Below, in pieces: positions 1 to 12,370 of a stretch of DNA of 64,000 bases. Made by a program: the position numbers and the translations under genes. This DNA is from Populus alba (taxonomy: Eukaryota > Streptophyta > Magnoliopsida > Malpighiales > Salicaceae), in contig NC_133284.1 of NCBI RefSeq assembly GCF_005239225.2, forward strand, positions 1,641,770-1,705,769, read 5' to 3'. Under the pieces are notes generated by a model. The model made no database searches. It saw only the letters and a program-made list of their open reading frames with translations, and was not told the DNA's origin. Numbering within the stretch: position 1 is the first letter of the stretch; each line of letters starts with the position of its first letter.

Positions 1-116
1 AATAAGAGTTTATACTATACTTGTTTGAAAAACCATTAGTGGACCCTCTAATCTTGACATTTGTTTTTATCATTGTTTAATCCGCACATTAATCAAACAT
101 CTCAAAGTCCTCTTTA

Positions 117-210
117 ACTTCTTCTTCTTCTTCTTTATTATTATTATTATTATTACTATTACTATTACTATTACTATTACTATTACTATTGTTGTTGTTG
201 TTGTTGTTGT
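117..210. repeat. compound trinucleotide microsatellite
   Basis: Consecutive runs of CTT, ATT, TACTAT and GTT units are read directly. They lie in AT-rich, non-coding sequence with no gene on either strand. Confidence 0.9.
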
Positions 211-214
211 CTAT

Positions 215-1060
215 AATTTATACAGTTAACCTCCCTGTGGTTCGACCCTGATCTTGCCGGGTTATTTATTACTTCGACACTCCTACACTTAGGAAAAGAC
301 ATCAATCTTTTAGTCGTGTCACCCACTTATTTAAAAAAGTAAGTGAACTTGTCTTGGGGGGCATCTATAGAAACACAAATTTTATACCAATCAAATTTCA
401 CCATGTGTAATTTTATTCTTTAAAAGAAAGGATAAAATAAAATTGAAATAAATGACATGGAAAATAAATGAGCCTTCATATATTTCTTGGCCAATGAAAA
501 GTTGACACTTGGGATGAGATATTCAAGATATCTTATCATAAATACAAGATCCCATCAATAAATATCAACCAATAAAATTATGTCATATGGCATTGGAAAA
601 GGACCTGAGAGCCCTTACAAATATCTATAAATAGAGGGCCTCAACCTAAAGTCATGAGGATTCCTGATAATACAAGTTTTCTTCAAGACAAGCTCTTCAA
701 ACAAGGAAGCTCTCTCTCAAAGAGTTATCAAGCCTCATTCATCTACGTTTGAAGTCTAAAAAGAATGAAGCTCTGTTGGATCAAGCCAAAACGCTTCATA
801 AGAGTTCTTCAACAACACTTTGAAGACAAATCAAGGTACTCTTCAAAGCATCAAATCACAACATCTCACTTCGCAATACACGCCCAAATTCATGTTCTTG
901 TAAAGCACAAATCTTGACTTGATTACTCAAATAAATCAAGTCATTAGACATTAAATCCGAGGGAAGAATCAGAGGATCTTCATATTCTTTTGAAAGAATA
1001 TATTACATAGAGATTGTACCCATTCATATATTTAATAAAATCATATATTTATACATGTGT
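215..1060. mobile_element. probable LTR-retrotransposon remnant
   Basis: No reading frame is present. The stretch near 236-290, with a C/G-rich 'cttgccgggttatt' phrase, resembles the 3' region of plant gypsy-type LTRs. The block at 590-1050 (a 'tataaataga' TATA-like string at about 625, then transcript-like sequence) resembles an LTR R/U5 region. No paired LTR or target-site duplication could be found, so this is a weak call from sequence style only. Confidence 0.3.
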
Positions 1061-1099
1061 ACTTGTTTAATTTCAGGTACTCAAAATTATGTCGACAAA

Positions 1100-1310
1100 T
1101 ATATATTATCATAAATATTTTATATAAATTTGATATAAATAATAGATAATTATTCATGAATATATTGAGATTCACCTAAAAAATTATGCAATATGGATTA
1201 TTATAATTTGATTGAGGGTTATAACCCAGTACCATTTTTTTTCCACATTTTTACTTACAATTCTTGGTCCTGTGCAGCAATATGGATTATTATAATTTGA
1301 TTGCCGCCCT
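1100..1310 (+). repeat. dispersed repeat copy, related to 10365-10490
   Basis: The sequence around 1110-1225 (tataaatttgatataaataat, then an agattcacc-like box, then gattattataatttgattgagggtt) matches 10370-10485 in the same order. The 10.4 kb copy lies just before a CACTA transposase remnant, so this may be a piece of the same element family. Within it a 27 bp segment at 1188-1214 is repeated exactly at 1277-1303. Confidence 0.5.
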
Positions 1311-2278
1311 GTGCAGCAACGTCTACGATAAGGGTGTTTCTTCGCCGCCTAGCAATGGTCTTTTTCAATCAAGGACTTTTCTAATATGTAAATGGTATGT
1401 TTTGAATGATTTAGGATTTGATACTTTTATGAATTGGTACAAATATAAGATAAATTTATTTTTTTGATTCAATAAAAATAGGTATCATCGAATATTAAAT
1501 TATATGTATATCCATCAAGACTGAGTTTTATTCTTAAACAATCTTAAGAATGTATCCCCGCATCGTCTTGATATGTTAATTAGAAAAAAAAATATTAAAT
1601 TTTAGTAGACATTGGTTCTAAATTTAAATTTAAAAGATCAAGAAAATTAAAAAAATATAGTACCATGCATAACAGCATAACTTTTGAGGGTGATATTGAA
1701 AGAAAATAACGTTCAATGTCCAAATAAAAAAGAATCTAAACTTCAAGGGATTTAGAAGAAATTTTTATTAATAAACCGTGATAAATGTAAGAGGATGAAT
1801 AATAACAACACAGTAATAGCATGTTAATATTAACGTTAATGCTGGAGATTAAGAGAGAAGGAGGGATGGGAGGAAATATGCCCTCACTGGCTCTTATTTC
1901 CTTGTGATTAATTATAGATATCTTCATCATTTTACGTGTTAATTAATTTTTTTTAATGATTTTAAAGATACATTGGTATATTTAAAGGAATAATCTTTTG
2001 TTTAATTTAAGACAAGGACCCTCTTGTTATCCCTAATTGTTTGAGTCAAGTATTCAGTTTTACCCCATGAAAAATATTTGACCAATTACCTTCAACCCTG
2101 TTAATCTAATTTTGGTCGACTAAAGCTAATCGATTAAATTCATGATCCTTCATTAAATCTACTGGGATTGCTTTCAATTGCTGATCTTTTAGACAAATGC
2201 AAGAAGAAACAACTTAGCGCAACATTATTCCACCATATTGTTTTATTTTTTCTTCATACCATTACAAGTTTTCAAACT
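1311..2278. other. AT-rich intergenic sequence, 3' of the lipoxygenase locus
   Basis: Short open frames here are not supported by any recognisable motif. The region probably includes the 3' UTR of the lipoxygenase locus on its right side. Confidence 0.5.
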
Positions 2279-5200
2279 TCAGATAGAAATGCTGTAAGGA
2301 ACTCCTTTTCCTGTAACTCCAGGTTCAGAAAATGGCTTCAAAAGCTCATAAGGCACAACGCCAGCTCCATTTCTATTCTTCAATTTATTGTCAGCATTCC
2401 TTCCGTCAATAATTCCTTCAAACTCCTTCAACCTCCCATTGAACTTTAAGAAAGCCGCATTTATAGCTGGTTCCTCTGTCCAAGGTGGCTCTATTTGCTG
2501 CCCAAGATACTCCTCATCGGGAGAATGATTTGATAGCACATCCAATATAGCCATCACTGTTGTAGCCTGAATTTGTGAAGGGAATGTTGTCAATAGTATC
2601 ACTTCAGGTTTCTCCCAAAAGAGTTTCAGCAACTCATCGTTCGGGTCTTCGGTTGGCATATTCATCCTAGCAGTTGTAGGCCTATTTGGAAAGTATCCTG
2701 CATATGTATATTGTCCGAAATTCACTGCGGCATGATGACCGGAGGCTATCCATATGATAGTTGTCAGGGTTTCAATAAGGTCCTGAGGTGTTTTAAGCAC
2801 AGGCCACCATGGTTCATCTTTCTTGTCAGCGTGACCTACCGTTCGAACTTCTGTCCACCATGCTTGGAGCTCATTATCAGACACAATGAGACTTGAGTCT
2901 GAATAGTAGTGATTAACATAGTCACTAACCCACTCTTTGATGATATCCCATAAAACCAAACCATCATTGGCATATGGATAGTCTTCCACCATCAATTTCA
3001 ATCCATGTGGAGCAGATGGATCTTCCACAGCCATTGCCCTATCAATTATCAGAATCAGAAAGAAGATGTTATAACTAGCCGCTTCAAAAGGTTTATTAAT
3101 TATGACTAGCAGCATCTAAGTTTGGTAGAATGATAGGCTAGCTAAGGATCGATCAAACATACCTGTTTATTAGATCCTTGGGGAGCGCCTCGTAGTCAAA
3201 CCGCCATTCCTGATCATAGACAACAGAGCTTAATTCCATAGAATACTTGCCAGGAAAGAATGACGTCTCTATAATCCCTTTTGCATTAATTAGATATTGT
3301 CGAGCTAGAGCATTGATCTCCATTGTGTACCGGAAATGCGGGTGCAGGAGTCTGTAGATTGGATGCATTTCACTAAGTTGGCGATGGGCCGCGATTATGT
3401 ATGGTTCTGTGCAGCAATGTGTTCTTAGCCTGCAAAACATAACATATGATACATGTTTATAAATCGATTCAAATCCTATTTTTTTTCATCGCAATTTTGA
3501 ACAAACCGAAAATTTTTGTACATTAATGCAAGGCGGCTGCTAACTCAAGCGCAAGGAAAGTGCATACCAGTGACTAATAAGCTGGTGATAGCCAGACTCG
3601 TGTGCAAGGACATGGCTTTGGCAAGCCTCCAAAGCCAAACACCAGTGGAATGCCAAGCTGGTCTGAACACTTGCTTCCATTGCGGCTTACCATCCATCGG
3701 TGGTCGAGTGAGCTCAATAGCTAGTGGTCTCAATGTTCCTTCATGGGTTAAGAAGAACAATGTCCGTGACCCGTATAATGTCGTGCCTTTCAGCTCTCTT
3801 ATTTTGCTTACAAAAGGTAGGAATAAATCATGGTAGTCAAGGATGAAAAGCTTCTGAGCTTTTACTGCCTGCGTTCATCAATGCACCGAATTTAGTTTGT
3901 TAAGAGGAAAATCAAGATGAGTTTGAATACCGTTATGCGATTGGTTTTCTTCTTCATACCTCTCCACATGTCATGAACCCTTTGATTTCTTGCTCAACCA
4001 TTTCTGTAGTGATTGCTGATTCTTGGGGACCGTAGATTTCAGGGTCTAGTTTACTCCTTAATGGCCATTCCTGCATGATTTAATGCAATACTTTCATCAA
4101 GAAAAGAGTAATGTTTCAGCATCGTTAGTTTAATATTACCAACATTTGTGAACAATTGATTCATTTCTTGATGAACTGCATGAATCTGGACTGGTTTTTC
4201 CTTTCTTATTAAGGAACAAAAATACTATACCGTGACCATTTTGATGGTACAAGGGTTGAGACCAGAAAGAGTCTGTCTAGCAAATTCTTCATCCCTAAAC
4301 CAAAAAAATCTGTCTCCTGAAACACAAAAACTCTTAAAATGAGAAAATGATAGATATCTTTTCATTTATGATTGATTTAATAATTTCCCATGACGAATCT
4401 AGTTCTTATTATAGGTATAAAAAATATCTTACTCTCCATGGTATCAGGAGTCTCAAATTTCAAGACATCTTTAGTTCCATCAGTAATGGCCCTGAAAAGG
4501 TTAGGCAGAAGATCTTTCCAAAACCCCTGTTTCTTTAAGGGAGGCAAATTGATTCCTTCATTGAATAGTGCGTCAATGGAACTGAAGAATGGGAATCCAA
4601 GATCACTGTCAACAATAGCGGTTGATAGAGAAGGTACTAGGGCATGCAATACTGATTTGAGAGTCTTGGCAGAAAACGTGCCCATCTTTATTTCTGAGAA
4701 TTCTTCATCTCGAGGCACGTAGAAGCTGCTACTCCTTGTCTCCGTAAGTGGATCTATCAGCACAATTGTTTCCAAATGGTTAGAATCAATGAAGGAAAAA
4801 AATAATTTCCATAATTTAGTTAATAGGTATAGATTAACAGTTATATATTTTACAATTTATTTTAATAGATAGGTTTTAGTTTAGTAATTCTATTTTATTT
4901 GATTATCATATAATGAAAGAAGGATTATTTCCATCATGTAGATTAAGATAAACCTTTCAAAAAAAAAAAATTAGCTAGTTTATGGAAGCAAAATTATTAA
5001 ATCTGAAACGTTTTAAAGCTTGGTCATGGATCAGACAGGGAATTTCACTCGAACACAATCCAACACTACTATTTTTTTATAATTATTTTTCTGCATTTTT
5101 ACCTGACTCGGTCCGTGGTCGGCCAGTACGGCAACGCCTAGGGTACGGGTGCTCTTCGCCACCTATCACCGGCCTTGCTGTCTCTGGATCACTATCAGGA

Positions 5201-5914
5201 TTTCCAAGATCATTGTACACATCATAGTCATAGATCCTTTCACCTTTCTTTCGTTCTCCATTGTCATTGCCTCGTAAAGTTTCGAGTTCTTCCTTTCTCA
5301 GTTTTGCCAATCCATTTGGTGTTTCTGATGGCAAGTATGACTATTCCATGAAACACAAAAATCAATCAATATAAAAAAATCTGTTATGTGGGATATTTTA
5401 TAAGATTAAAATAATTAAAATTTATTTTTGATATTAACATATTAAAATAATCTAATAAATTTATTTAAAACAAATATCTAAGTTATACATATTTATATGA
5501 GTCGAGATTTTTTTTTTTTTTTTTTTTTACCATATCCATGACCTGAAAACTTCACATGGTAATATTGACATTATCGTGAGAAAATAAAAATATAAATCAT
5601 GAACGTTGAGTTAAAGCATATAAAGTATATATATCAGCTCCCCCGATGGATAATGTCTTGTGATTTTATCTTTGTATTGTTTTTCTAGTTATTCACTCTT
5701 TCAACAAAAATTTTTATATAAATTAAATTTTTTTTATATAGTTTTCCTCAATTTATTCTTATTTTATATCATTAGTGTGATAAAGTTGAAATTTTCAGAA
5801 CATTCAAACTGATGGGATTGGATCAGCCCACACATAACATCCACAAATGCCACCAAAATATTTTTAAGAAAGAAAAAAAATTTGTACATAAAGTACCCCC
5901 ACACATACGCGCGC

Positions 5915-5962
<48 letters not shown>
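5915..5962. repeat. (AT)n microsatellite in lipoxygenase intron 2
   Basis: An alternating AT run with one interruption, self-complementary, lying between exons 2 and 3 of the lipoxygenase locus. Confidence 0.95.
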
Positions 5963-6052
5963 AAAAGAAAAATGTTTATCAAACATGGTAATTAATTAAA
6001 AATAATATCAAATTAACCAAAAAAAAAAGATTTTGGATCATAAGAGAGTAAA

Positions 6053-6356
6053 CAATTATTAGAAAATAATATAAATTATATCTTGAGATCTCATCTGACA
6101 ATTTAACCTTTTAGGTTGAAATAGTTTTTTTTAACATGATATTAAAATTTTGATGATCAAGCGGTTACGAGTTTGAATCCCATCATTCACATCTATTTAA
6201 TAAAAAAATTAAGCATAATATAGTGTGTGTATATAAATTTTAAGCTCAAATATTTTTCATTTGAGGTGGTATATTAAATAAAAATATAAATAATATGTTG
6301 AAATTCCATTTACCGTTTAAACTGTTAAATTCAGTCGGTTCTTTCACGCTAACAAA
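6053..6356 (+). mobile_element. old, diverged TRIM copy in lipoxygenase intron 2
   Basis: The order of segments matches the complete TRIM at 28451-28762. There is an LTR-like start (ttagaaaataatataaatta), then a decayed primer-site region (tgatattaaaattttgatga), then a 'gttacgagtttgaatccc' box, then a second LTR-like block ending near 'ttctttcacgctaaca'. It is much diverged, so it is an old insertion. It is oriented opposite to the host lipoxygenase gene. Confidence 0.6.
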
Positions 6357-6711
6357 ACTTATTATCAAAAAGTAACTAACCTTATTAGTGAAAAAAGATT
6401 CTCTTCTTTTTGTTGTCAAACTTCGGATGGATCCATGAATCGCAAGTCACATGAACTGGTCCCGCAGGGAAGCCATTAAGCACTACATCATGAAGGTACA
6501 TCTCTTTATGGTGCTCATTTTCAACAAAAATAGCACCAATCTCTCCAAAATCTGGTGGAACCACAAAATCCGCTTCATACTTGATATCCTCTCCTTCATG
6601 ATCTATCTTGTGCGCGTATCCTCGAATCGAGGGCTTCTCTAATCCCGTCTCTGGAGAAATTGAAAAAAAAAAGTTGGAATTTAGACAATTTTTTTTCTTA
6701 CTTCAATCTTT

Positions 6712-6713
<2 letters not shown>

Positions 6714-6768
<55 letters not shown>
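6714..6768. repeat. (AT)n microsatellite in lipoxygenase intron 1
   Basis: About 27 uninterrupted AT units, just upstream of the exon 2 acceptor on the minus strand. Confidence 0.95.
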
Positions 6769-6770
<2 letters not shown>

Positions 6771-7255
6771 CTTTGCAAACAAGGAATATATGTTAATTTT
6801 TTTCAATAAATAAATCATTTGATAAGAACTTAAGAAGTTGTTTCTTGCACCTGTAAAGAAAAAAGAAATATAAAATACTTGGAACACAGGTCTTTCAAGA
6901 AGCAGTGCTTACTTGGGTCGAGCTCGGCACTAACAAGCTCCAAGAGGAGTGTTTTGCCAAACAGGTCTGTAAAATCATCAAGTCCTCGTTCTATCCCTAT
7001 TTCTGTCCAAAAATCAACAACTGTTTGTTTCACAGTCACCACAGCCTTAACATCTGTGGACTGCTGTGTGACACTAGCTATAGATTTAATGCTTCCATGT
7101 TTATAGCCAGCACGAACTTTTTTGTTTGCTTTAGTGGACAAGGACCTTGAATACACAGGAAAAGAAGCATGACCACTGCCATGGATGAATGGTTTAGGTA
7201 GTAGAAAAGGGATTTTTGTTGAAAGGTGTGACTGGTGAAGCTGTGGCTTCAACAT

Positions 7256-7950
7256 TGTTGCTAATAGGAGAGGAGATACTTAGGTTTAACTAGGAGCTTT
7301 TTGTATGAAAATATGTAGTGAGCGAGCTATGATATATAGAACTAGAGAGAGAGAGAGAGAGAGAGACGAACATGTTTTTCATATGGTCTATATAATTCAT
7401 GCATGTGAAACATAAATTATTGGCTTGCAAGTTAAATAAATTTGTTTACATGTTCAAATTCAAAGAAAGTTGTCAAAAATTAATTTCTCATGAAATAGTG
7501 GATATATATGATTTGTTTAATAAACGTGTGAAAATTAATAAATCTGACTTTCCAAATCCAATTCCAAATTATTTTTTAGTGACATAAAAAAGATGTGGAT
7601 ATTTAGGTCAAAATAAAGATAAAATTACCTACATGTCAAAAAAAAAAAAACTGACTCAAGCTAGGTCTAGGTGGTTGCACCAATTAAAATCACATGCATA
7701 GCTCCAAGTTATCATCACTCGTTTCCCACCACTCAGGCTCTGATAATAAAGGACTTTTTGTAGTTTTTTTGACAGGGTTTCTTGTAAGGACTTTGGCCAC
7801 GTGGATTTCTCGTACCATGCCAGAACATGGACTATCAAATAGACATTGTAGGTCTTGTTTTATAAGAGTTTCGTGGGTGCTTCTGACTCGTTGATATAAA
7901 TGTACCTAATTTCACACTGAAAAGCATAATAACTGAGACATACAGGTATA
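7256..7950. promoter_or_regulatory. upstream region of the lipoxygenase locus
   Basis: This is the sequence 5' of the minus-strand ATG at 7255. A (GA)n run lies at 7343-7366, which would be in or near the leader. No open frame with recognisable motifs is seen. Promoter function is inferred from position only. Confidence 0.35.
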
Positions 7951-8135
7951 ATTATAGTTGTTGTGTTATTTATTTAAAAATATATTAAAATAATAATTTT
8001 AAAAAAAATTATTTTTGATATTAATGTATCAAAATAATATAAAAATATCAAAAAACATATTAATTTGAAATAAAATTAAAAATATTTTTTTTAAAAAATT
8101 TTTTAAAATATAAAAACCAACATCACCTTAGTTTT
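7951..8135. repeat. AT-rich MITE-like dispersed repeat
   Basis: The sequence 'ttatttttgatattaatgta' followed by A/T runs recurs in similar form near 5410-5460, 35100-35310, 49540-49600 and 59870-60010. This dispersed pattern suggests a non-autonomous DNA element family. Terminal inverted repeats were not resolved. Confidence 0.4.
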
Positions 8136-10364
8136 TAAATTTGATTCCTCCAGTGACAAAATAAAGTAAATAAAAATTTAAGATTGTAAGTAAAAAATTA
8201 AGAAGATGAAAATGATGTTTTATATGGAAGATATTGTATGTAAGGAAATCTATTTATTAAAGTTTGCATCGGTCACAGTTATGATTGCATATATGAGAGA
8301 ATTGGATATTGTTTCCATCAATTCTTATAATTTTGTTTATCTTTTAAATAGATTTTATTAAACAGAATTTGTGTGTACAAAAACCTTATATATAATTAAT
8401 AGCTTAGCTTTATAATAATATTTAGCTAGACAGGAAAATTATATGTGCTTGATAGGGATTAATTTGTGCCAAATTCTTTGAAACAAGGATTTGAACTACT
8501 TATCTCCTATAAATACTTTTTTTTATGGATTCGAGGAAACCTCACTCTTCGAAAAGCGTATTTTGTATGTTTAGGTAAGCGAGTAAAACCCTAGTTGTTC
8601 CAGGCTCTTACAAGAGGTGCATGCCCTGACTCGAACTCAAGACTTGCTGTGCAGATCTTAAATTCTTTGTCACCACGCCACGTCTCTTGGAGACTATAAA
8701 TACATACACTAGACTTGATTAAAAAATAAGAATTGAAGATATACTTGATGACAATTTTTTTTTAGCCTTAAATGTCTATTAAGCGAAAGTATTAACAGGA
8801 TAGTATTCAATTTCAATATTGTACCCTCCATCCATTCCACCTTGAAACATATAACATGAGATAGATCTAGGGAAAGGCGAAGTTGAAAGGGTCAACTAAA
8901 AATAATTTTTTAAAAAAATAATAATATCATCTTAACAATTTTTTATTTAAAAAATCAATAAATTTATGGTTGAATATTGACTGAGTTAAGCTCAAGTCAC
9001 TAGATCAAGTTGGGTTTTTGATCAAATTAGCTTAGTTAATTTTATCTTGTTTCTATTTTTTTTTAACTCGAATCGATCCAAACCCTAGGTCTCTAGTCAA
9101 ACTCAGGCTCATCCATGCTTTGAAACGCTACTTGGAACAGTACCATCTCCACCACTTGAAAAAACAAAAGTTTCAACTCTATTTCTATTGCAAAAATAAA
9201 AAATATATATATGTTTATGAGTGTGATAATGATTCATTTTGAAAGTGTTTTTTTTCTATGAAATGTATTAAAATAATTTTTTTTAATATTTTTAACATCA
9301 CCAAATTAAAATAGTTTGAAAACAAAAAAATAATAATTTTAAGAAAAAAAAAATAATTAAAATTTTCATGAAATGTCGTTTGGAAATTATAATGGAATTT
9401 TGATAAATAAAATTTAAATATTTTGAAAGCCTCTCATAATTATAATGTCCCTTATCTTTAAAAATCTTGATTTGTAACCAATTTTATTATACTTCATCCT
9501 AATTGGTCATTAACATACGTCCACGTAGAAGGATGTATGTATCACGGAATACAAAACTTGTGACATCAACACATTTGAAAAAGAAAGTATATCAATGTCA
9601 GGTTATTTTCCAAAATGGTCCATCTTTGCGTGTCCTAATATATTCATTTCAGAATCTTGTTTTAATTAAGCTCGATTAATGAAGCAAAATTGTATAAGCT
9701 TCCATTGTCTAGGAGGGACCATGACTGTTTCACTTCATTCTACAGCCTCATCGGTGGTGAACTTGTGTGGTGTGTGTTTCGAGCCTTTTTATCTTATTCA
9801 GTACCAAAAATGAGCATGCAACTTACTTGAACTCCACGCCTTAAACCTGCCTAACGCGCGCGCGTGCACATAGACACAGCTACAGCTCCCCCAACAGCTA
9901 AAGTCACTGCTAAAATAAACTTTTAAGTCACACAGACTATATTTCGACCACAAATCCTTAAGGATCTTATCTATCCAAGGATCCTGCCTCTTACTGACTG
10001 TACAAGGAAGGACCACTCTTTTACCATACAGATTATTTATAGTTTGTCGTTAATGGGTTTTGTCTTCGAGAGGAGGGTTTGTTTTGTTTTTGAATTTTTT
10101 AAAACAAAGAAAAAAAACTCAATCGATGCATATAATTGATAATGATTTTGATTTTGGTGACTGAAGTGTTTTGTAATTAAATAAATAATAACTTATTTAA
10201 TAGATCTATTTTATATCTTGTTAATTTTATTGTTTAGTTGAAAATTTCAATAAATGTATAGGAATTTCAATCTATGTAGACAATTGATAATGATTTAAAA
10301 GTACTATTAAAATAGATTGAATAAGTTTGATTTAAATTAGCATTAGGTAATTTATTTAGTTTAT
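8136..10364. other. intergenic, no gene seen
   Basis: AT-rich sequence on both strands with only short, motif-free open frames. The longest, 72 codons on the minus strand at 9798-10016, has no recognisable domain. A short CG alternation lies near 9852-9863. Confidence 0.5.
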
Positions 10365-11400
10365 AAAATTAATTAATACATGTAGTCATCAATATTCTAT
10401 ATAAATTTGATATAAGTAATGAATGTATCGAGATTTACCCGAAGGGTTGCACATGATAGATTATTGTAATTGGGTTGAGGGTTTTATTAATTATACATTA
10501 ATCCAAAAACTATTAGTGGGGGCGATATTAAATGTCTATATAAAAAATGTAAAAATAAAAAGTTTTTCAATCCAAATATCGTAACGATACATCTTCTACA
10601 AAAAGGGTTTATTGAGAAATTCATGTATTGGTTTGCACATGAAAAACCATATGTTCCTTACGTGACCATGGTAGGAAGGATAGTTGGGTTAACTTCTAAC
10701 TCTAGCAATGTGCATGGAGTTGTAGATGACAACAATAATCCTTATATAGAAATATGGTTATGAATGCGATGAGAATAAATCAAGGTTATATAGGTAAATG
10801 CTTAGTTATAAATGAACTAAATGCAAATGCGACTAGTTTTTTTTTTTATCTTTCAAAAGACTCCGACAAACCATCATAGGATAAGTGTACAAATCATAGT
10901 AAATTATCAGTCGTTGCACAAGTATTCACAATAAAGTTAGATCATGGGTTTAGTGAGGTCAGTTACGATATAATTGTTGAAAGGACGAGAAGCATTCTAC
11001 TTGAAAGGAATAGGTTGAAAGAACAGTATTATGATGTTAAATCCATGATAAAACTCCTTGGCCTAGGATATCAAAAAATTGATATGTGTCCACACTTCTT
11101 CATGTTGTAATACCTTGAAAATACAGAGTTGGCCGAGTGCAGAACATATGGGCATACATGTTATAAACCCAGAACTGGCAGGGCAAGGACTCTTGTTTTG
11201 GCCGAGTGCAGAACATGTGGGCATGTTTGTTATAAACCCAGAACTGGCACGGTAAGGACTTTTATTGCACATTAAAAAACTTAGATACTTCTCATTCTCT
11301 CCTAGACTACAAAGGTTATTCATGTCTCTAAATACTAATGAGCATATAGCATGGCATCATTCACATGATATTGTAACAGTCTGACTATACAACTTGATCA
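10365..11400 (+). pseudogene. CACTA (En/Spm) TNP2-type transposase remnant
   Basis: Conceptual translation in several frames gives PYVPYVTMVGRIVG and SNVHGVVDDNNNPY near 10650-10745. It then gives LSVVAQVFTIKLDHGFSE near 10900-10960 and GLGYQKIDMCPHFFML near 11060-11105. ECRT.GH.CYKPRTG follows near 11135-11250. These follow the order of the plant CACTA transposase (transposase family 21). The frame is broken by stops and frameshifts, so it cannot act. The Cys/His segment is duplicated in tandem at about 11131-11262. The 125 bp upstream of the coding part recurs at 1100-1225. Confidence 0.8.
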
Positions 11401-11941
11401 ATGTTAAAAGATCCCAACATATCCTCTTAATTTAAGGGTAATTTTTTTAAAAAAAAATTATCAAAAATTCAGCAGAGTTTCGTTTGTATTTAAGACATCC
11501 CAAGTTATCGACTGCTATCAATTTACTCAATCAACCCATCATCACAAAGTCTCATAATTCCAGACCTTATATCAAACATAATAATTCAACACCTCATACA
11601 ATCCACACAATATATATATATATCCTACAAGTTCAATATGAACATAGTCTACATATCATATCATAAAATTTAAAAGAAAAGGAATACTAACTTGTAAAGA
11701 AAGCATTTACAACATAATAAGTGTTCTTAAATATTTCAAAAGGGTTAATTACAAGATAACTAAAATACTACATGTTAAGCTGAACTTTTATAAATACATC
11801 AAGATTTACACAAAAGTATACTATATAAATGTATTAATTCCCTTTTGTTTAAGTTAAATATTTATATAAGCTTGACAAAGTAGAGTCCTAAACTAATTAT
11901 CTCCCTTGACAAAGTAGAGTCATACCCTTATGTTGATAAAG

Positions 11942-11944
<3 letters not shown>

Positions 11945-11989
<45 letters not shown>
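11945..11989. repeat. (AT)n microsatellite
   Basis: Uninterrupted AT alternation read directly from the sequence. Confidence 0.95.
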
Positions 11990-11991
<2 letters not shown>

Positions 11992-12164
11992 TCATGTAAT
12001 GTATACGAATGAAGTATTAATTTTCTATTGAATCCATAAGAATTCTAATAGAGAACTTATATTTTGCTTATAAATCTTTTAAACCTAATTAACACTCATT
12101 TTCATATTCTTATTTACTTGCATGAACTGGGTGACCTTGCAAAGTCTAATCTTGTAATTTATTT

Positions 12165-12370
12165 TTTGGCAATCCTATCACGGATGCCATTAGCCAAAGC
12201 TAATCTTACAATCCTATCACGAATGCCATTAACCGAAAATCTTGTAAATCATCTCCCATCAATCCTATCACGCATGTCATTAGATGTCATTAGCCGAAGT
12301 TAATCTTGTAAATCATCTCCTTGTAATCCTATCATGTATACAATTAGCCGAAGCTAATCTTGTAAATACA
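12165..12370. repeat. imperfect tandem repeat, about four units
   Basis: The phrase 'aatcctatca(c/t)g.atg.cattag' followed by 'cgaa(g)(c)taatcttgtaaat' recurs at about 12172, 12211, 12260 and 12326, with spacing of about 40-65 bases. The open frame across part of it is a by-product of the repeat. Confidence 0.7.

Larger units (their letters stand above)
2279..7255 (-). pseudogene. plastid 13-lipoxygenase (LOX2 type), full exon set but two frameshifts
   Basis: The family product oxygenates linolenic or linoleic acid at C-13 in the plastid, the entry step to jasmonates and leaf aldehydes. Nine minus-strand exons with GT-AG borders are seen: 7255-6913, 6650-6381, 5340-5103, 4753-4433, 4316-4231, 4070-3960, 3868-3568, 3429-3163 and 3038-2279. 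If both frameshifts are discounted they sum to 899 codons including stop, the normal length for this family. Exon 1 starts with a Ser/Arg-rich transit-like peptide and leads into the PLAT domain. Later exons hold [15 protein letters not shown], the YHQLISHW histidines, GHHAAVN (His and Asn iron ligands) and the terminal GVPYSISI with its C-terminal Ile ligand. Exon 2 has one extra base in a T6 run (plus-strand A6 at 6391-6396), giving stops at its 3' end. Exon 7 lacks one C near 3613, shifting frame in LAKAHVLAHES just before the catalytic histidines. Introns carry (AT)n tracts and an old TRIM copy. It is either a recent pseudogene or a locus with two assembly errors. Confidence 0.85.

Noticed and set aside
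117..210. Trinucleotide runs as a CRISPR-like or regulatory array
   Set aside because: Simple microsatellites in a plant genome, with no spacers or associated genes.
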